50,637 nucleotides of DNA. Source: Chloroflexota bacterium. Lineage in GTDB: Bacteria; Chloroflexota; Dormibacteria; Dormibacterales; Dormibacteraceae. The stretch is from positions 1 through 50,637 of the forward strand of contig VBGR01000050.1 in NCBI GenBank assembly GCA_005880695.1. Direction: 5' to 3'. The notes under the pieces are model-generated. The model saw only the letters and a program-made list of their open reading frames with translations. It was not told the origin of the DNA and made no database searches. The position numbers and the translations under genes are program-made. Below, one piece after another: positions 17,544 through 26,436 of this stretch (the stretch's first letter is position 1; each line of letters opens with the position of its first letter).

Positions 17544-19075
17544 AGTTCGCGGTCGCGGCGCTCCTCGCGCTGCTCGCGGCGCAGCTGGTCTGGGAGGCCT
17601 GGGGCGACAGCCTGACGTTCGACGAAACTCGTTACGTCCGGGCCGGCGCCTGCGCCTGGCGCACGGGGACCATCGATCTCGAGGTCAGCAACCCGCCCGC
17701 CGTGAAGCTGCTGAGCGGAGCAGGGGTCGACCTCGCCGGAGTCCACACTGGGGGCTGCGCCGGTGACGCCGCCTTCTACCGGGTCTCGCCCGACGACCTC
17801 CGCCGGCTGATCCTCGTCGCCCGCTTGCCGGTCATCGCGCTGGCGCTCCTCCTTGGTCTCCTTGTGTTCTGGTGGGGGAGCGCTCTGTACGGCGCCTTCG
17901 CCGGCGTTGTGGCCCTCGGCTTGGTAGCGGTCGAACCGACGCTCCTCGCGCACGCCCACCTGGCGACCGGCGACCTGGCGCTGAGCCTCGCTTTTGTGGC
18001 CGCGCTGGCGGCGCACTGGCGCTGGCGCCAGTCCCGGCGACGGCGCTGGCTCCTGATCTGCGGACTGGCGGTTGGATTCGGGCTCCTGAGCAAGGTCAAC
18101 GCCCTTCTTCTGCTCCCGCTGCTGGGAGCCATCGAGCTGGTCTCCAGTGGAGGTGGGGTGCGGCACCGGCTCGCCCGGTTGGTCGGATCCGGCATGATCG
18201 TGGCCGGCTGCGCGTGGGCGGCGGTCTGCCTCGTTTACCTGCCCTTCACGCAAAGCCACCACGACTGGGGGCCGCCGCTCGCCTGGGTCGCGCCGCCCTC
18301 CTGGTTCGCATCCCTTCTGGTACCGGTCGGGGATCGCGGAAGCGGGCACGTGAACTATCTGAACGGCGTCATCGCGCCGGGCAACCAACCCTTTCCGCAG
18401 TACTTCCTGGAAGCGCTGGCGCTGAAGACGACACTCGGGTTGCTTTTCCTTGTCGCCGCCGCCGCGTTGATCGCGGCTCGCCGCCGTGACTTCATCGCGC
18501 TGCTTTATCTCTGGCTCCCGATCACCGTCGTGGTGGGCAGTGCCAGCCTGGGGGCGCTCGACCTCGGCGTCCGCTACGTGCTCCCGGTCTATCCGCTCTT
18601 CGCGCTTGCCGCTGGGTCAGCCGCCGGCGCTCTGGCCACGCAGCGCCTGGCGGTGCGGGTGGCGGTGGCCGGCGCCCTGCTGGCGGTCGCGGCGTCAAGC
18701 TTCGCGCATGGCCAGGACCGGATCGGTTACTTCAACGAGCTGGCCGGCGACCGGCCCGAGCGGTACCTGTCCGACAGCAACCTGGATTGGGGACAGGACG
18801 CCTGGCGGCTCCGGGACTGGTGGGTGGCGAGCGGGCAGCCTCCGCTTTCGACCGCCTATTTCGGGACGCTCACCCTCGACCACTACGGAATCGAGGCGAC
18901 TCCGGTCCAGCCCGCGACGGAACCAGTGCACGGCCTGCTGGCGGTCAGCCTCACCCGGAAGACGATCATCGGAGACAGCCAGCTGCCTTACGCCGGCCGG
19001 CCCTACCGGTTTCTCGAGGGCCGCCGGCTTCTGGCCAGGATCGGCAGCTCGATCGAGGTCTACGACCTGGGCTAG
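17540..19075 (+). CDS. Polytopic membrane glycosyltransferase, PMT/GT39-like
   Basis: This is a second GT-C-type membrane protein (511 residues, about ten helices). The first periplasmic loop has SLTFDETRYVRAGACAWRTG with the Asp-Glu pair expected for lipid-phosphate-sugar-dependent transferases, followed by NPPAVKLLS. The pattern HLATGDLALSLAF and the later YFNELAG...LSDSNLDWGQD segment are typical of dolichyl-phosphate-mannose-like protein glycosyltransferases in this family. It starts with TTG at 17540 in a TTGA overlap with the preceding transferase, so the two are co-translated and probably work on the same glycan. The exact sugar and acceptor cannot be told. It converges with the ABC permease gene with two bases between stops. 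Confidence 0.8.
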   Translation: MKFAVAALLALLAAQLVWEAWGDSLTFDETRYVRAGACAWRTGTIDLEVSNPPAVKLLSGAGVDLAGVHTGGCAGDAAFYRVSPDDLRRLILVARLPVIALALLLGLLVFWWGSALYGAFAGVVALGLVAVEPTLLAHAHLATGDLALSLAFVAALAAHWRWRQSRRRRWLLICGLAVGFGLLSKVNALLLLPLLGAIELVSSGGGVRHRLARLVGSGMIVAGCAWAAVCLVYLPFTQSHHDWGPPLAWVAPPSWFASLLVPVGDRGSGHVNYLNGVIAPGNQPFPQYFLEALALKTTLGLLFLVAAAALIAARRRDFIALLYLWLPITVVVGSASLGALDLGVRYVLPVYPLFALAAGSAAGALATQRLAVRVAVAGALLAVAASSFAHGQDRIGYFNELAGDRPERYLSDSNLDWGQDAWRLRDWWVASGQPPLSTAYFGTLTLDHYGIEATPVQPATEPVHGLLAVSLTRKTIIGDSQLPYAGRPYRFLEGRRLLARIGSSIEVYDLG

Positions 19076-19077
19076 CT

Positions 19078-19977
19078 CTAGCCTTTGACAGCTCCGACCG
19101 AGACGCCTTCGATGAAGAACTTCTGGAAGCCCAGGAAGAGGGCGAGCACCGGCAGCACGACCAGCGTCGAGGCCGCCATCAGCAGGTTGTACTGGACGTT
19201 GTGCTGGGAGCGGAAGAACTGGAGGCCGATGGCCAGCGGGTAGCGGCTCTCGTCCTGGAGGTAGATCAGCGGCAGCAGGAACTCGTTCCAGGCCGCCACC
19301 GCCGCGAAGATGATCACAACCGCGACCGCCGGCTTGGCGAGCGGCAGGATGATGTGCCAGAAGATCTGCAGCTCGCGGGCGCCGTCGATGCGCGCCGAAT
19401 CCGAGATCTCGACGGGCAGCTGCAGCAGGAACTGGCGCATCAGGAAGATGTAGAAGGGGTTCCCGAAGAAGGCGGGGATGATCAAGGGCAGGAAGGTGTC
19501 GATCCAGCCCAGCTTCGTGAAGACGTCGAAGAGGCCCAGGATCAGCACCGGGAAGGGGACGAAGATCGTCGCCATCACGATCGCGAAGACGAAGTCGCGA
19601 CCCGGCCACTTGATGCGTGCGAATCCGTAGGCGATCAGCGGGTTCGAGATGCCGGCTCCGATGGCGGTGCCCGCCGTCAGGATCACCGAGTTGATGAAGA
19701 ACTGCGGGAAGGGGATGTAGCGGATCGCGGAGATGAAGTTGCCCGGGTTGGGCGCCAGCGGCCAGAGGGTTGGCGGGTAGATGTTCAGCTCGGGGTTGTC
19801 TTTCAGCGCCGTGGTGGCCATCCAGTAGAACGGCACGAGGTAGAGGAAGCACATCCCGATGAGAATCACCCGCGGTGTGACCGCGGACTGAAGCAGCCCG
19901 GCCAGTGGGCGCCGGTTCCGGCGGCCGGCCTGCGGGAGTTGCTCGACCAGCGGGCGGTCGACGCTCCTGACCGTCAT
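19078..19977 (-). CDS. CUT1-type ABC sugar transporter permease (MalG/UgpE-like)
   Basis: This 299-residue inner-membrane permease has six hydrophobic helices. The EAA loop that docks the ATPase reads DSARIDGARELQIFWHIILPL near residue 200. Family: carbohydrate uptake type 1, MalG branch. It is the last gene of a minus-strand trio (binding lipoprotein, MalF-like permease, this gene) and starts one base after the upstream permease stop. No ATP-binding subunit is encoded nearby, so an MsmK/MalK-type ATPase must be supplied from elsewhere. Confidence 0.93.
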   Translation of the reverse strand: MTVRSVDRPLVEQLPQAGRRNRRPLAGLLQSAVTPRVILIGMCFLYLVPFYWMATTALKDNPELNIYPPTLWPLAPNPGNFISAIRYIPFPQFFINSVILTAGTAIGAGISNPLIAYGFARIKWPGRDFVFAIVMATIFVPFPVLILGLFDVFTKLGWIDTFLPLIIPAFFGNPFYIFLMRQFLLQLPVEISDSARIDGARELQIFWHIILPLAKPAVAVVIIFAAVAAWNEFLLPLIYLQDESRYPLAIGLQFFRSQHNVQYNLLMAASTLVVLPVLALFLGFQKFFIEGVSVGAVKG

Positions 19978-19978
19978 C

Positions 19979-20917
19979 TCAGGTCACCTCGTAGTGAACC
20001 CAGGATCTCGACGTCCGCATGATCGCCAGAGCCAGCACGACGCTGACCAGGAAGAGCACCGTGGCGAGGGCTGAGGCGTAGCCCATATCGGTGAACTGGA
20101 AGGCGGTCTTGTAGAGGTAGAGGACGTAGAACATGAGCGAGTTGTCGGGTCCGGCGACGTACTGACCGGCGCCCGCTCCGGCGCCGCCCTGCGTCAAAAC
20201 GTAGGCCGGGGTGAAGATCTGGAGGCCCAGGATCAAGCCCAGGATCAGGTCATAGAGGATGACCGGCGTCAGCAAGGGCAGCGTGATGTGGTAGAAGCGG
20301 CGGATGGCGCCGGCTCCGTCGAGCGCGGCGGACTCATACAGCTCACTCGGTATGCCGCGGATCGCGGCCAGGAAGATCAGCGCCGGGCCACCGGCGCCGA
20401 GCTGAGCCAGGATGACGACGGAAACCTTCGTCCAGGCGGGATCGCCGAGCCAGTTGATCGAGGGCCCCCCGAGCGTGACGATCGCGTAGTTGAGCACGCC
20501 GAACCGCGGGTTCAGCAGCACGATAAAGATGAAGGTGAGGGCGTAGATCGGAAGGATCGAGGGCGCGTAGATGGCCGCCCTGTAGATGGCGACCTCGCGC
20601 ACCTTCTGGTTCATCGCCAGCCCCAGCGCGATCGCGATCACGAGACCGACCGGGACGGCCAGCGCAACGTAGTAGAGCGTGTTGTACATCGACTTCCAGA
20701 AGAGGACGTCGTGGTACATGTGCTCGTAGTTGGTGAATCCGATATTGGTCGCGTCGCCGAACCCGGAATAGCGGGTAAAGCTGATCGTGAACGAGTAGTA
20801 GATCGGGTAGGCGGTGAAGGCCAGGAACCCGATCACCCACGGCCCGACGAAGGGCAGAGCCACCAGCAGGCTCTGCCGATCCTTCTTATCGAGTCGAAGG
20901 CGGGGAACGGCGATCAT
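19979..20917 (-). CDS. CUT1-type ABC sugar transporter permease (MalF/UgpA-like)
   Basis: This 312-residue permease with six helices forms the heterodimer partner of the MalG-like protein. The EAA loop is IPSELYESAALDGAGAIRRFYHITLPLLTP near residues 196-225. The start ATG (20917) lies in the middle of a near-perfect 29-base palindrome that also covers the upstream GGGGAA, the likely ribosome site. Expression relative to the binding protein is therefore probably dampened. It is likely co-transcribed with the binding-protein gene 28 bases upstream. Confidence 0.93.
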   Translation of the reverse strand: MIAVPRLRLDKKDRQSLLVALPFVGPWVIGFLAFTAYPIYYSFTISFTRYSGFGDATNIGFTNYEHMYHDVLFWKSMYNTLYYVALAVPVGLVIAIALGLAMNQKVREVAIYRAAIYAPSILPIYALTFIFIVLLNPRFGVLNYAIVTLGGPSINWLGDPAWTKVSVVILAQLGAGGPALIFLAAIRGIPSELYESAALDGAGAIRRFYHITLPLLTPVILYDLILGLILGLQIFTPAYVLTQGGAGAGAGQYVAGPDNSLMFYVLYLYKTAFQFTDMGYASALATVLFLVSVVLALAIMRTSRSWVHYEVT

Positions 20918-20929
20918 CGCCGTTCCCCG
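20901..20929 (-). promoter_or_regulatory. Hairpin burying the start codon of the MalF-like permease
   Basis: The arms CGGGGAACGGCGAT (20901-20914) and ATCGCCGTTCCCCG (20916-20929) are exact complements around a single centre base. On the minus-strand mRNA the 5' arm holds the purine-rich GGGGAA, and the permease ATG is in the loop and 3' arm. Intercistronic hairpins between binding-protein and permease genes are known to set unequal expression and protect upstream mRNA; here that role is inferred. Confidence 0.6.
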
Positions 20930-20945
20930 CGAGAACCTGCGGACA

Positions 20946-22292
20946 CTACTTCAGCGGGCAGAACTGCTGAAGCTTGGCATTCGTATTAGTCGCAACGTCG
21001 GCGAGGGCCTTGTCGGCCGTGGCTGACCCGCGGACCACCGCGTCCTGCGCCGTGCTCAGCTGGTCCCAGTAGAACGCGCCTACAGGAATCGGCGGCCGGC
21101 TCTTGGCGACCGGCAGGAGCTTGGTGGCGAAGAAGGTGTGATCGCCCTGGTAGAGGCTCGCGTCCGAGCCCAGTGACTTCCAGGTGGGCAGGTGCTGCGT
21201 CTCGGTGACGTAGGTCTTCATCCCATCGGGGCCGGCCAGGTACTTCATGAAGTCATAGCCCGCATCGGCATGCTTCGCACCGGTCGGGATCACGAGCGAC
21301 CAGCCGCCCGCCCACGTGCTGGGCGTGTCGCCGGTCTTGGGAATCGGGATGTAGGTGACGCCGTACTGGAGGTCGGGCTTGTATTGCTTGACCCAGTTGA
21401 GGGGCCAGTCACCGGTGATGATGAACGCGGTCTTGCCGGTCAGGAACGGCCACTGCTGGGGCGGATTGTTGGGCGGCAGGAAGGAGCTGACCCAGGTCTG
21501 CGCCTTCTCCGGACCGAGTGCCTTCGCCCAGTCGCCGAACATGGTCGTGAAGGCCTGGACGATCTTCGGATCGGTCGGGGTCACTTTGCAGCTGCCGGAG
21601 TCGAAGAAGCTTCCCCCGAAATCGAAGCCCCAGGTGTAGTGCCAGCCCTGGTCCACCCAGGGCACGAAGCCGATCACGTCGTAGGCGCCGCTGGCGTCCT
21701 GGTGGTTGACCTTGTTGGCCATGGTTCGGACCGTGTCGATAGTGACCGGGCCGTTGGCGGGATCAAGGGGAGTGATGTCGACGCCCGCCGCCTTTAGAAG
21801 GTCCTTGCGGTACCAGAGGGCGCGAACGTCGGTGTCGAGCGGGAGCGCGTAAGGCTTGCCCTGGAAGGTCGCCTCTTTCCAGGCGAAGTCCACGTACTTG
21901 CTGGAGAGGTTTCCCGCACCGTACTTGGTGAGGTCGGTCAGCACGCCGGCCGCGGCGCGTTCGGCGACCGTGAAGCGGTCGAGCATGTAGACGTCAGGGC
22001 CGCTGCCGCCACGGACGGCTGTCATCAGCTTGGTGACGTCGGTTTCCGATCCGGGTACCTGCACCATCTTCACGCAGCCGACTGAGCTCTGGCCGTTGTA
22101 GGTGTCGACAACGTGCTTCAGGCTGTCGGAGTCGGGCGGCGTGTGCGAGGTCCAGAAAGTGGCCAGCGTCGTCCCTGACTTGCAGCCGGCAAGCGGAGGT
22201 CCGCTACTGCCACCTCCTTGGGCGCACGCGGCGACCACCACGCTTAGACAGATCAGCGAGGCCGTCCAGCCCCGCCCGCTGAATGATCTCAT
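20946..22292 (-). CDS. CUT1-type ABC sugar-binding lipoprotein
   Basis: This is an extracellular solute-binding protein family 1 member (448 residues). The N-terminus is a lipoprotein signal: MRSFSGRGWTASLICLSVVVAAC, with lipobox VAAC placing Cys23 as the lipidated residue. A Gly/Ser linker and the mature domain follow. Family features include the TTLATFWTSHTP first strand, GGSGPDVYMLDRF, and the long periplasmic-binding fold ending near the C-terminus. ATG 22292 is chosen over upstream codons because a strong GGAGGAGG (22306-22299) precedes it and it gives the signal peptide. The ligand is probably an oligosaccharide or glycoside; the adjacent GH38 alpha-mannosidase points to a mannoside. 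Confidence 0.92.
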   Translation of the reverse strand: MRSFSGRGWTASLICLSVVVAACAQGGGSSGPPLAGCKSGTTLATFWTSHTPPDSDSLKHVVDTYNGQSSVGCVKMVQVPGSETDVTKLMTAVRGGSGPDVYMLDRFTVAERAAAGVLTDLTKYGAGNLSSKYVDFAWKEATFQGKPYALPLDTDVRALWYRKDLLKAAGVDITPLDPANGPVTIDTVRTMANKVNHQDASGAYDVIGFVPWVDQGWHYTWGFDFGGSFFDSGSCKVTPTDPKIVQAFTTMFGDWAKALGPEKAQTWVSSFLPPNNPPQQWPFLTGKTAFIITGDWPLNWVKQYKPDLQYGVTYIPIPKTGDTPSTWAGGWSLVIPTGAKHADAGYDFMKYLAGPDGMKTYVTETQHLPTWKSLGSDASLYQGDHTFFATKLLPVAKSRPPIPVGAFYWDQLSTAQDAVVRGSATADKALADVATNTNAKLQQFCPLK

Positions 22293-22332
22293 GGGTTCCT
22301 CCTCCACAAGCAGTCTTACAGCGTCGAGATCA

Positions 22333-22383
22333 CTTATAGCGAGCGGACGGTGTCTCAGCCGGTCGGATTCAGCCCCGACCGGC
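22333..22383 (-). promoter_or_regulatory. Promoter and operator-like inverted repeat for the ABC transporter operon
   Basis: The 190-base gap 22293-22482 holds a TATAAG -10 candidate (minus, 22338-22333) placed for a ~34-base leader with the strong Shine-Dalgarno. Overlapping the -35 position is a perfect 9-base-pair inverted repeat, GCCGGTCGG (22358-22366) and CCGACCGGC (22375-22383), spacer 8. This is a plausible regulator site. The decamer GCTATAAGTG around the -10 recurs exactly upstream of the DUF4432 gene (29030-29021). Nothing else is recognised in the gap. Confidence 0.45.
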
Positions 22384-22482
22384 GCTGCGTTTGAGCCACC
22401 GACCCATAACGCGCGACAAGTACCCCCGCGCAAGGTAGTGCGGTTCTGGTGTGGGTGTCAAGCAGGGTGTTTGAGCAGGCCT

Positions 22483-25400
22483 TCAAGAGGCCTGGTGCCC
22501 ACCGACGAGCCAGGTGTGCACCTGGAAGGGGCTGAACTGAAGATCCGGCTCGCCCAGCGCGTCCTCCAGCAGGTTCAGCTCGGATGCCAGGCGCCAGCCG
22601 GAAGGCAGCGTGACCGTGGCCGCGCCCCGGGCGCCCTGGGGTTCGTAGAGGCGAAGGACCAGGCCCTCGCCATCCTCCGCCGCCTTCAGCGCCCCAAGGC
22701 CAAGTCCGAGCCCACCTAGCTCGACAGCCTTCCAGGTCCGCGGCTCGGGGGCGGCGCAGCGGGTCGCCAGGAGCGGAGCATTCAGGTCCTCCGCCTCGGC
22801 CAGGACCCCGCCCTCGTGCCAGCCCCCAAGATGCGGGTAAAGGGAGTAGGTGATGACCTGGCTCCCCTCGTCGGCGAGCGGATCCGGATAGATCGGCGAC
22901 CGCAGCAGGCTCAGGCCCAGCTCGTTGTCGATGGCGTGGTGCCCGTAGCGCCCGTCGTTGAGCAGAGCCGCACCAAAGCCGGGCTCCGAGAGATCGGCGA
23001 AGCGATGGCCCGCGACCTCGAAGCGAGCCGCTTCCCAGGTTGTGTTGCGGTGCGTCGGCCGGCGGATTACGCCGAAGGCGGTTTCGAAGGTCGCGTGGTC
23101 GGCGCGGACGGCGAGCGGGAAGCGAGCCTTGAGGAGCCAGCGGCGGTCGTGCCAGTCGATGGTGGTGCGGAAGTCCAGCCGCGGCGAGTTGGCCCAGAGG
23201 CGTACGTCCTGCGTCAGGCTGCTGCCTCGGAACCGCCGGCGGATGCGAACGGCCACCCGGTGCGGACCTCGCTCAAGCACCTCGATCGATTCCGCCTCCA
23301 GGAGCTCCTCACCGTCCAGGGCGTAGTCGGCGTCGATGTCCCAGGCATCCCACTGGCGCGGTTTGTCCACGTAAGCCCAGACCTGGTTGCCCGGGCCCGC
23401 GAGGACCTCTCGGCCGGCGCGCTTGTCGAGGAAGCTCGCCAGCCGGCCGTGCTCGTCGAGCACGACTCGCACGTAGGCGTTCTCAAGCTGGGTCTCGCTG
23501 ACGGCCAGCTCGCCTGGCGCCGGGAGGCGTGTGAAAGCGGCTGCGGCCAGGCCTGGAACGGTGTCCCCGGAGGACACCAGATAGGCGCCCTCGACCTGCT
23601 GGGTGCCGTCGCCGGGCTCGGTGAGCTCGACGCGCAGAGGTCGGTCCTGCGCGCTCGGGTTGACTACGAAGAGCTGCTTGCCCGGCCCGCCGGCGAGGCC
23701 GTCGCGCAGCCGGCCAAGGCTTTCCGCCGCGGCGCCACCGGCCCGCTCGATGACGCTGCCCAGCTCCTTTTCGGTCACCTCGTAAACCTCGCGGACGCCG
23801 GAGCCCGGCAGGATGTCGTGGAACTCATTCCGCAGGTGGAGCTGCCAGAGCGGCTCGAAGCGGGAAGGTGTCGAACCGCTGAGCAGGGCCGCCATGGCAT
23901 CGACCGCTTCGGCGGTGATCAGGGCGCGTTCCGCCTGCCGGTGCAGCCGCTTGACGCGACCCTGGCTAGTGAGCGTGCCGCGATGCAGCTCGAGGTAGAG
24001 CTCGCCGACCCAGCGTGGCAGCAGCTTGTCGGCGGTGTCCTTCGCAAGCGCAGCGAAAAAGTCCCCGACCAGAGCGAACCGGGCGCTCGGAACGACCGGC
24101 AGCTCGTTGACCAGACGGGCGTCCTCCAGCATCCAGTCGGTCGGCCCGCCCCCGCCGTCGCCGTAACCGACGGAGAGGAGGCTTTCATCGTGAAGGTACT
24201 TGCCCTTGAAGTTCTGCCAGGTGTGGAGGAGTGCGTTGGGATTCGGGTCGCCGTTGTACCCGTTCAGGTACCGGTGCCGCACGCTGGCCGGGTTGTCGAA
24301 GAGGTGGGCCAGGACCCGGCTGCCGTCCAGGCCTTCCCACCAGAAAAGGTCATAGGGAAAGCGGTTGGCCTCCGACCAGTTGAGCTTGATCGTGAAGAAG
24401 TTGCTGATGCCGGCGCCCCGCAGAATCTGGGGGAGGGCGGGGCTGAACCCGAAGCAGTCAGGCAGCCAGGCGACCTGGTGGCGACGCCCGAAGCGGGACT
24501 CGAAGAAGCGCTGGCCATAGAGCAGCTGGCGGACCAGCGACTCGCCCGTCGGCATGTTGAGGTCCGGCTCCACCCACATGCCGCCGACCGGATCCCACTG
24601 GCCGGACGCCACCTTCTCCTTGACCTTCGCGAAGAGCGCCGGATCGTCTTCCTCGACGAAGGCATAGAGCTGGGCCGTGCTCTGGTTGAAGCGAAATTCC
24701 GGGTAGCGCTCCATCAGCGAGAGGGCGGTTGAGAAGGTGCGCTGCGCCTTCCGCCTGGTTTCGTCGAGCGGCCAGAGCCAGGCCAGGTCGATGTGGGCGT
24801 GTCCGCTGAGCGCGATGCTGCCGCGCTTCGGGTAGTGCTCCCGCAGCTCAACGAGCCGCTTCCGGAGGAGCTCGGCCGCAGCCAGCAGCTTCTCGTCCTC
24901 TTCCGGCGTCAGCGCGGCGCTCGGCTGCCCCACGAAATCGGGCAGCTGCCAGATCTCCTGGAGCTGAGGACTAGCCGCCAGCCGGCTCACGTAGGGGACG
25001 GTTGCCGAAGGAAGTTCGAGCCGGGTGAACGCCTCTTCGGCGGCGATCAGCAAGGGCGTGGTCGCCTCGTGCCCGGCCAGCGCCTGAGTGGTCTCGATGA
25101 GGAGCCGGAGCCGCCGTTCGAAAGCTTCCACGGCCGGGTCGAGGAGGATCAGCCTGGCCACCCGCAAGCGGGGGTCGGGGCTGGGCTGGCCGAAGGGCAG
25201 CCGGGCCACCGCGCTTACCTCGACCGAGAAGGACCGGCCCTGCAGAGGAAAGCGCTGGTGGTGCGGGTCGAGTCCGAAAGCCTCCTGCCCGCCGCCGTCG
25301 TAGCTCAGCCGGACCAGGCCCTCGCCGCCGAAGTCGAGCTCCAGCCGGCTCTCTTCCAGCGGCCAGTCGGCGGGCACCTGAACAGTCGGGTGGGTGAAGG

Positions 25401-25566
25401 TCAGCACGCCTGTCCGTGTGGGCCAGGCCTGGCCGGCCGCGAGTGGGCGGCCGTCGCAGGCCCAGTCGGGGACGTCGACCGTGGAGCGCACCCGCCAGTA
25501 GCCGATCTCACCGAGGCGCGAGAGGAGTCGCTCCAGCCTCTGCTCAGGACTCAAGGGTGTGATCAC
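22483..25566 (-). CDS. GH38 alpha-mannosidase (first copy)
   Basis: This 1027-residue retaining alpha-mannosidase has the full GH38 layout. An N-terminal beta domain is followed by the catalytic (beta/alpha)7 barrel. Zinc-site residues are in SGHAHIDLAWLWP (His258, Asp260); WVEPDLNMPTGESLVRQ and the nucleophile Asp370 in WLPDCFGFSPALPQIL follow. The three-helix bundle and large C-terminal beta-sandwiches come after. There is no signal peptide, so it acts in the cytoplasm on imported mannosides. The start is GTG at 25566. It lies upstream of, and on the same strand as, the ABC importer operon, which fits uptake followed by hydrolysis. It is divergent from the SDR gene. Bacterial GH38 enzymes vary in linkage preference, so linkage cannot be assigned. 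Confidence 0.93.
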   Translation of the reverse strand: MITPLSPEQRLERLLSRLGEIGYWRVRSTVDVPDWACDGRPLAAGQAWPTRTGVLTFTHPTVQVPADWPLEESRLELDFGGEGLVRLSYDGGGQEAFGLDPHHQRFPLQGRSFSVEVSAVARLPFGQPSPDPRLRVARLILLDPAVEAFERRLRLLIETTQALAGHEATTPLLIAAEEAFTRLELPSATVPYVSRLAASPQLQEIWQLPDFVGQPSAALTPEEDEKLLAAAELLRKRLVELREHYPKRGSIALSGHAHIDLAWLWPLDETRRKAQRTFSTALSLMERYPEFRFNQSTAQLYAFVEEDDPALFAKVKEKVASGQWDPVGGMWVEPDLNMPTGESLVRQLLYGQRFFESRFGRRHQVAWLPDCFGFSPALPQILRGAGISNFFTIKLNWSEANRFPYDLFWWEGLDGSRVLAHLFDNPASVRHRYLNGYNGDPNPNALLHTWQNFKGKYLHDESLLSVGYGDGGGGPTDWMLEDARLVNELPVVPSARFALVGDFFAALAKDTADKLLPRWVGELYLELHRGTLTSQGRVKRLHRQAERALITAEAVDAMAALLSGSTPSRFEPLWQLHLRNEFHDILPGSGVREVYEVTEKELGSVIERAGGAAAESLGRLRDGLAGGPGKQLFVVNPSAQDRPLRVELTEPGDGTQQVEGAYLVSSGDTVPGLAAAAFTRLPAPGELAVSETQLENAYVRVVLDEHGRLASFLDKRAGREVLAGPGNQVWAYVDKPRQWDAWDIDADYALDGEELLEAESIEVLERGPHRVAVRIRRRFRGSSLTQDVRLWANSPRLDFRTTIDWHDRRWLLKARFPLAVRADHATFETAFGVIRRPTHRNTTWEAARFEVAGHRFADLSEPGFGAALLNDGRYGHHAIDNELGLSLLRSPIYPDPLADEGSQVITYSLYPHLGGWHEGGVLAEAEDLNAPLLATRCAAPEPRTWKAVELGGLGLGLGALKAAEDGEGLVLRLYEPQGARGAATVTLPSGWRLASELNLLEDALGEPDLQFSPFQVHTWLVGGHQAS

Positions 25567-25662
25567 GGCGGTACCTCAAGCGTCGGACGGCCGGCGGCAA
25601 AGGCGAAAGCCTCGTCGAGGATGACATGCTTGGCCGGCGTCATGCCGGTGAGCGCCGCGGTG

Positions 25663-26436
25663 ATGGATCTGGCTGGGAAGGTGGCGATTGTGACCGGGGG
25701 CGGCGCCGGGATCGGGCGGGCGGCCGCGCTAGCTCTGGCCGAGGCGGGCGCCGCGGTCGGAGTGGCGGACGTGGATCTCGCGGCCGCGGAAGCGGTGGCT
25801 TCCGAGATCCGACGGTCGGGCGGTCGGGCGCTGGGCCTGGCGGTCGACGTCAGCAATGCCGAAGACACCGAGCGGATGGCGTCGCGCACTGTCGCCGAGT
25901 TCGGCGGACTCGACCTGCTCTACAACAACGCCGCGATCCAGATTTACGGCAGCGTGACCGAGCTCGCGGAGCAGGATTGGGACCACGTCTTCGCGGTGAA
26001 CGTGAAGGGTGTCTACCTCTGCTCTCGGGCCTGCATTCCGCACCTGCTGGCGCGCGGCGGCGGCGCCATCGTGAACGCTGCCTCCGTCCAGGGACTGGCG
26101 ACGCAGAAGCGGGTGGCCGGTTACGCGGCCTCGAAGGGAGCGGTCATCGCGCTCACCCGCAGCATGGCGCTGGATTACGCAGGGGACGGGATCCGGGTCA
26201 ACTGCATCTGTCCGGGGTCGGTCGATACGCCCATGCTGCGCAAGAACGCGGCGGCGGAGGGAGATCCCGACGCCGTGCTCGCGAGGTGGGGAAGGGTGCA
26301 TCCGCTGGGCCGGGTGGCCCGACCTGAAGAGGTCGCCAACCTGGTCAGGTTCCTCCTCAGTGACGCGGCGTCGTTCATCACCGGCGCCACCTATGTCATC
26401 GACGGCGGGCTCTTGGCAGCTTTCGCGCCCGAATGA
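25663..26436 (+). CDS. Short-chain dehydrogenase/reductase (SDR)
   Basis: This classical SDR has 257 residues. The coenzyme loop is TGGGAGIG (11-18), the acidic residue after the second strand (ADVD) suggests NAD, NNAA is at 88-91, and the catalytic residues are Ser141, Tyr154 and Lys158 (YAASK). PGSVDTPM and the C-terminal GATYVIDGG are standard. The substrate is probably a sugar, polyol or cyclitol given its neighbours, but cannot be told. I take ATG 25663 because it gives the family N-terminus MDLAGKVAIVTGG; ATG 25642 would add seven residues. Its stop overlaps the next gene's start by ATGA, so it is coupled to the MBL hydrolase. The divergent gap to the mannosidase (25567-25662) shows no clear promoter. 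Confidence 0.9.
   Translation: MDLAGKVAIVTGGGAGIGRAAALALAEAGAAVGVADVDLAAAEAVASEIRRSGGRALGLAVDVSNAEDTERMASRTVAEFGGLDLLYNNAAIQIYGSVTELAEQDWDHVFAVNVKGVYLCSRACIPHLLARGGGAIVNAASVQGLATQKRVAGYAASKGAVIALTRSMALDYAGDGIRVNCICPGSVDTPMLRKNAAAEGDPDAVLARWGRVHPLGRVARPEEVANLVRFLLSDAASFITGATYVIDGGLLAAFAPE

Noticed and set aside
19070..19083. GGCTAG/CTAGCC repeat over the convergent stops of the glycosyltransferase and permease genes
   Set aside because: The two-base loop and short stem cannot make a stable hairpin; the symmetry comes from two facing TAG stop codons.
22476..22494. CAGGCC/GGCCTG hairpin at the end of the first GH38 gene
   Set aside because: Six pairs, partly coding, without a T-run; too weak to call a terminator.
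22816..24732. Long plus-strand open frames opposite the GH38 gene (and similarly 42308-43702, 44038-45585)
   Set aside because: They are antisense shadows of real minus-strand genes with strong family motifs.
25663..26436. SDR as a second inositol dehydrogenase
   Set aside because: The catalytic SDR motifs are generic and nothing seen points to inositol; only genomic neighbourhood would support it.
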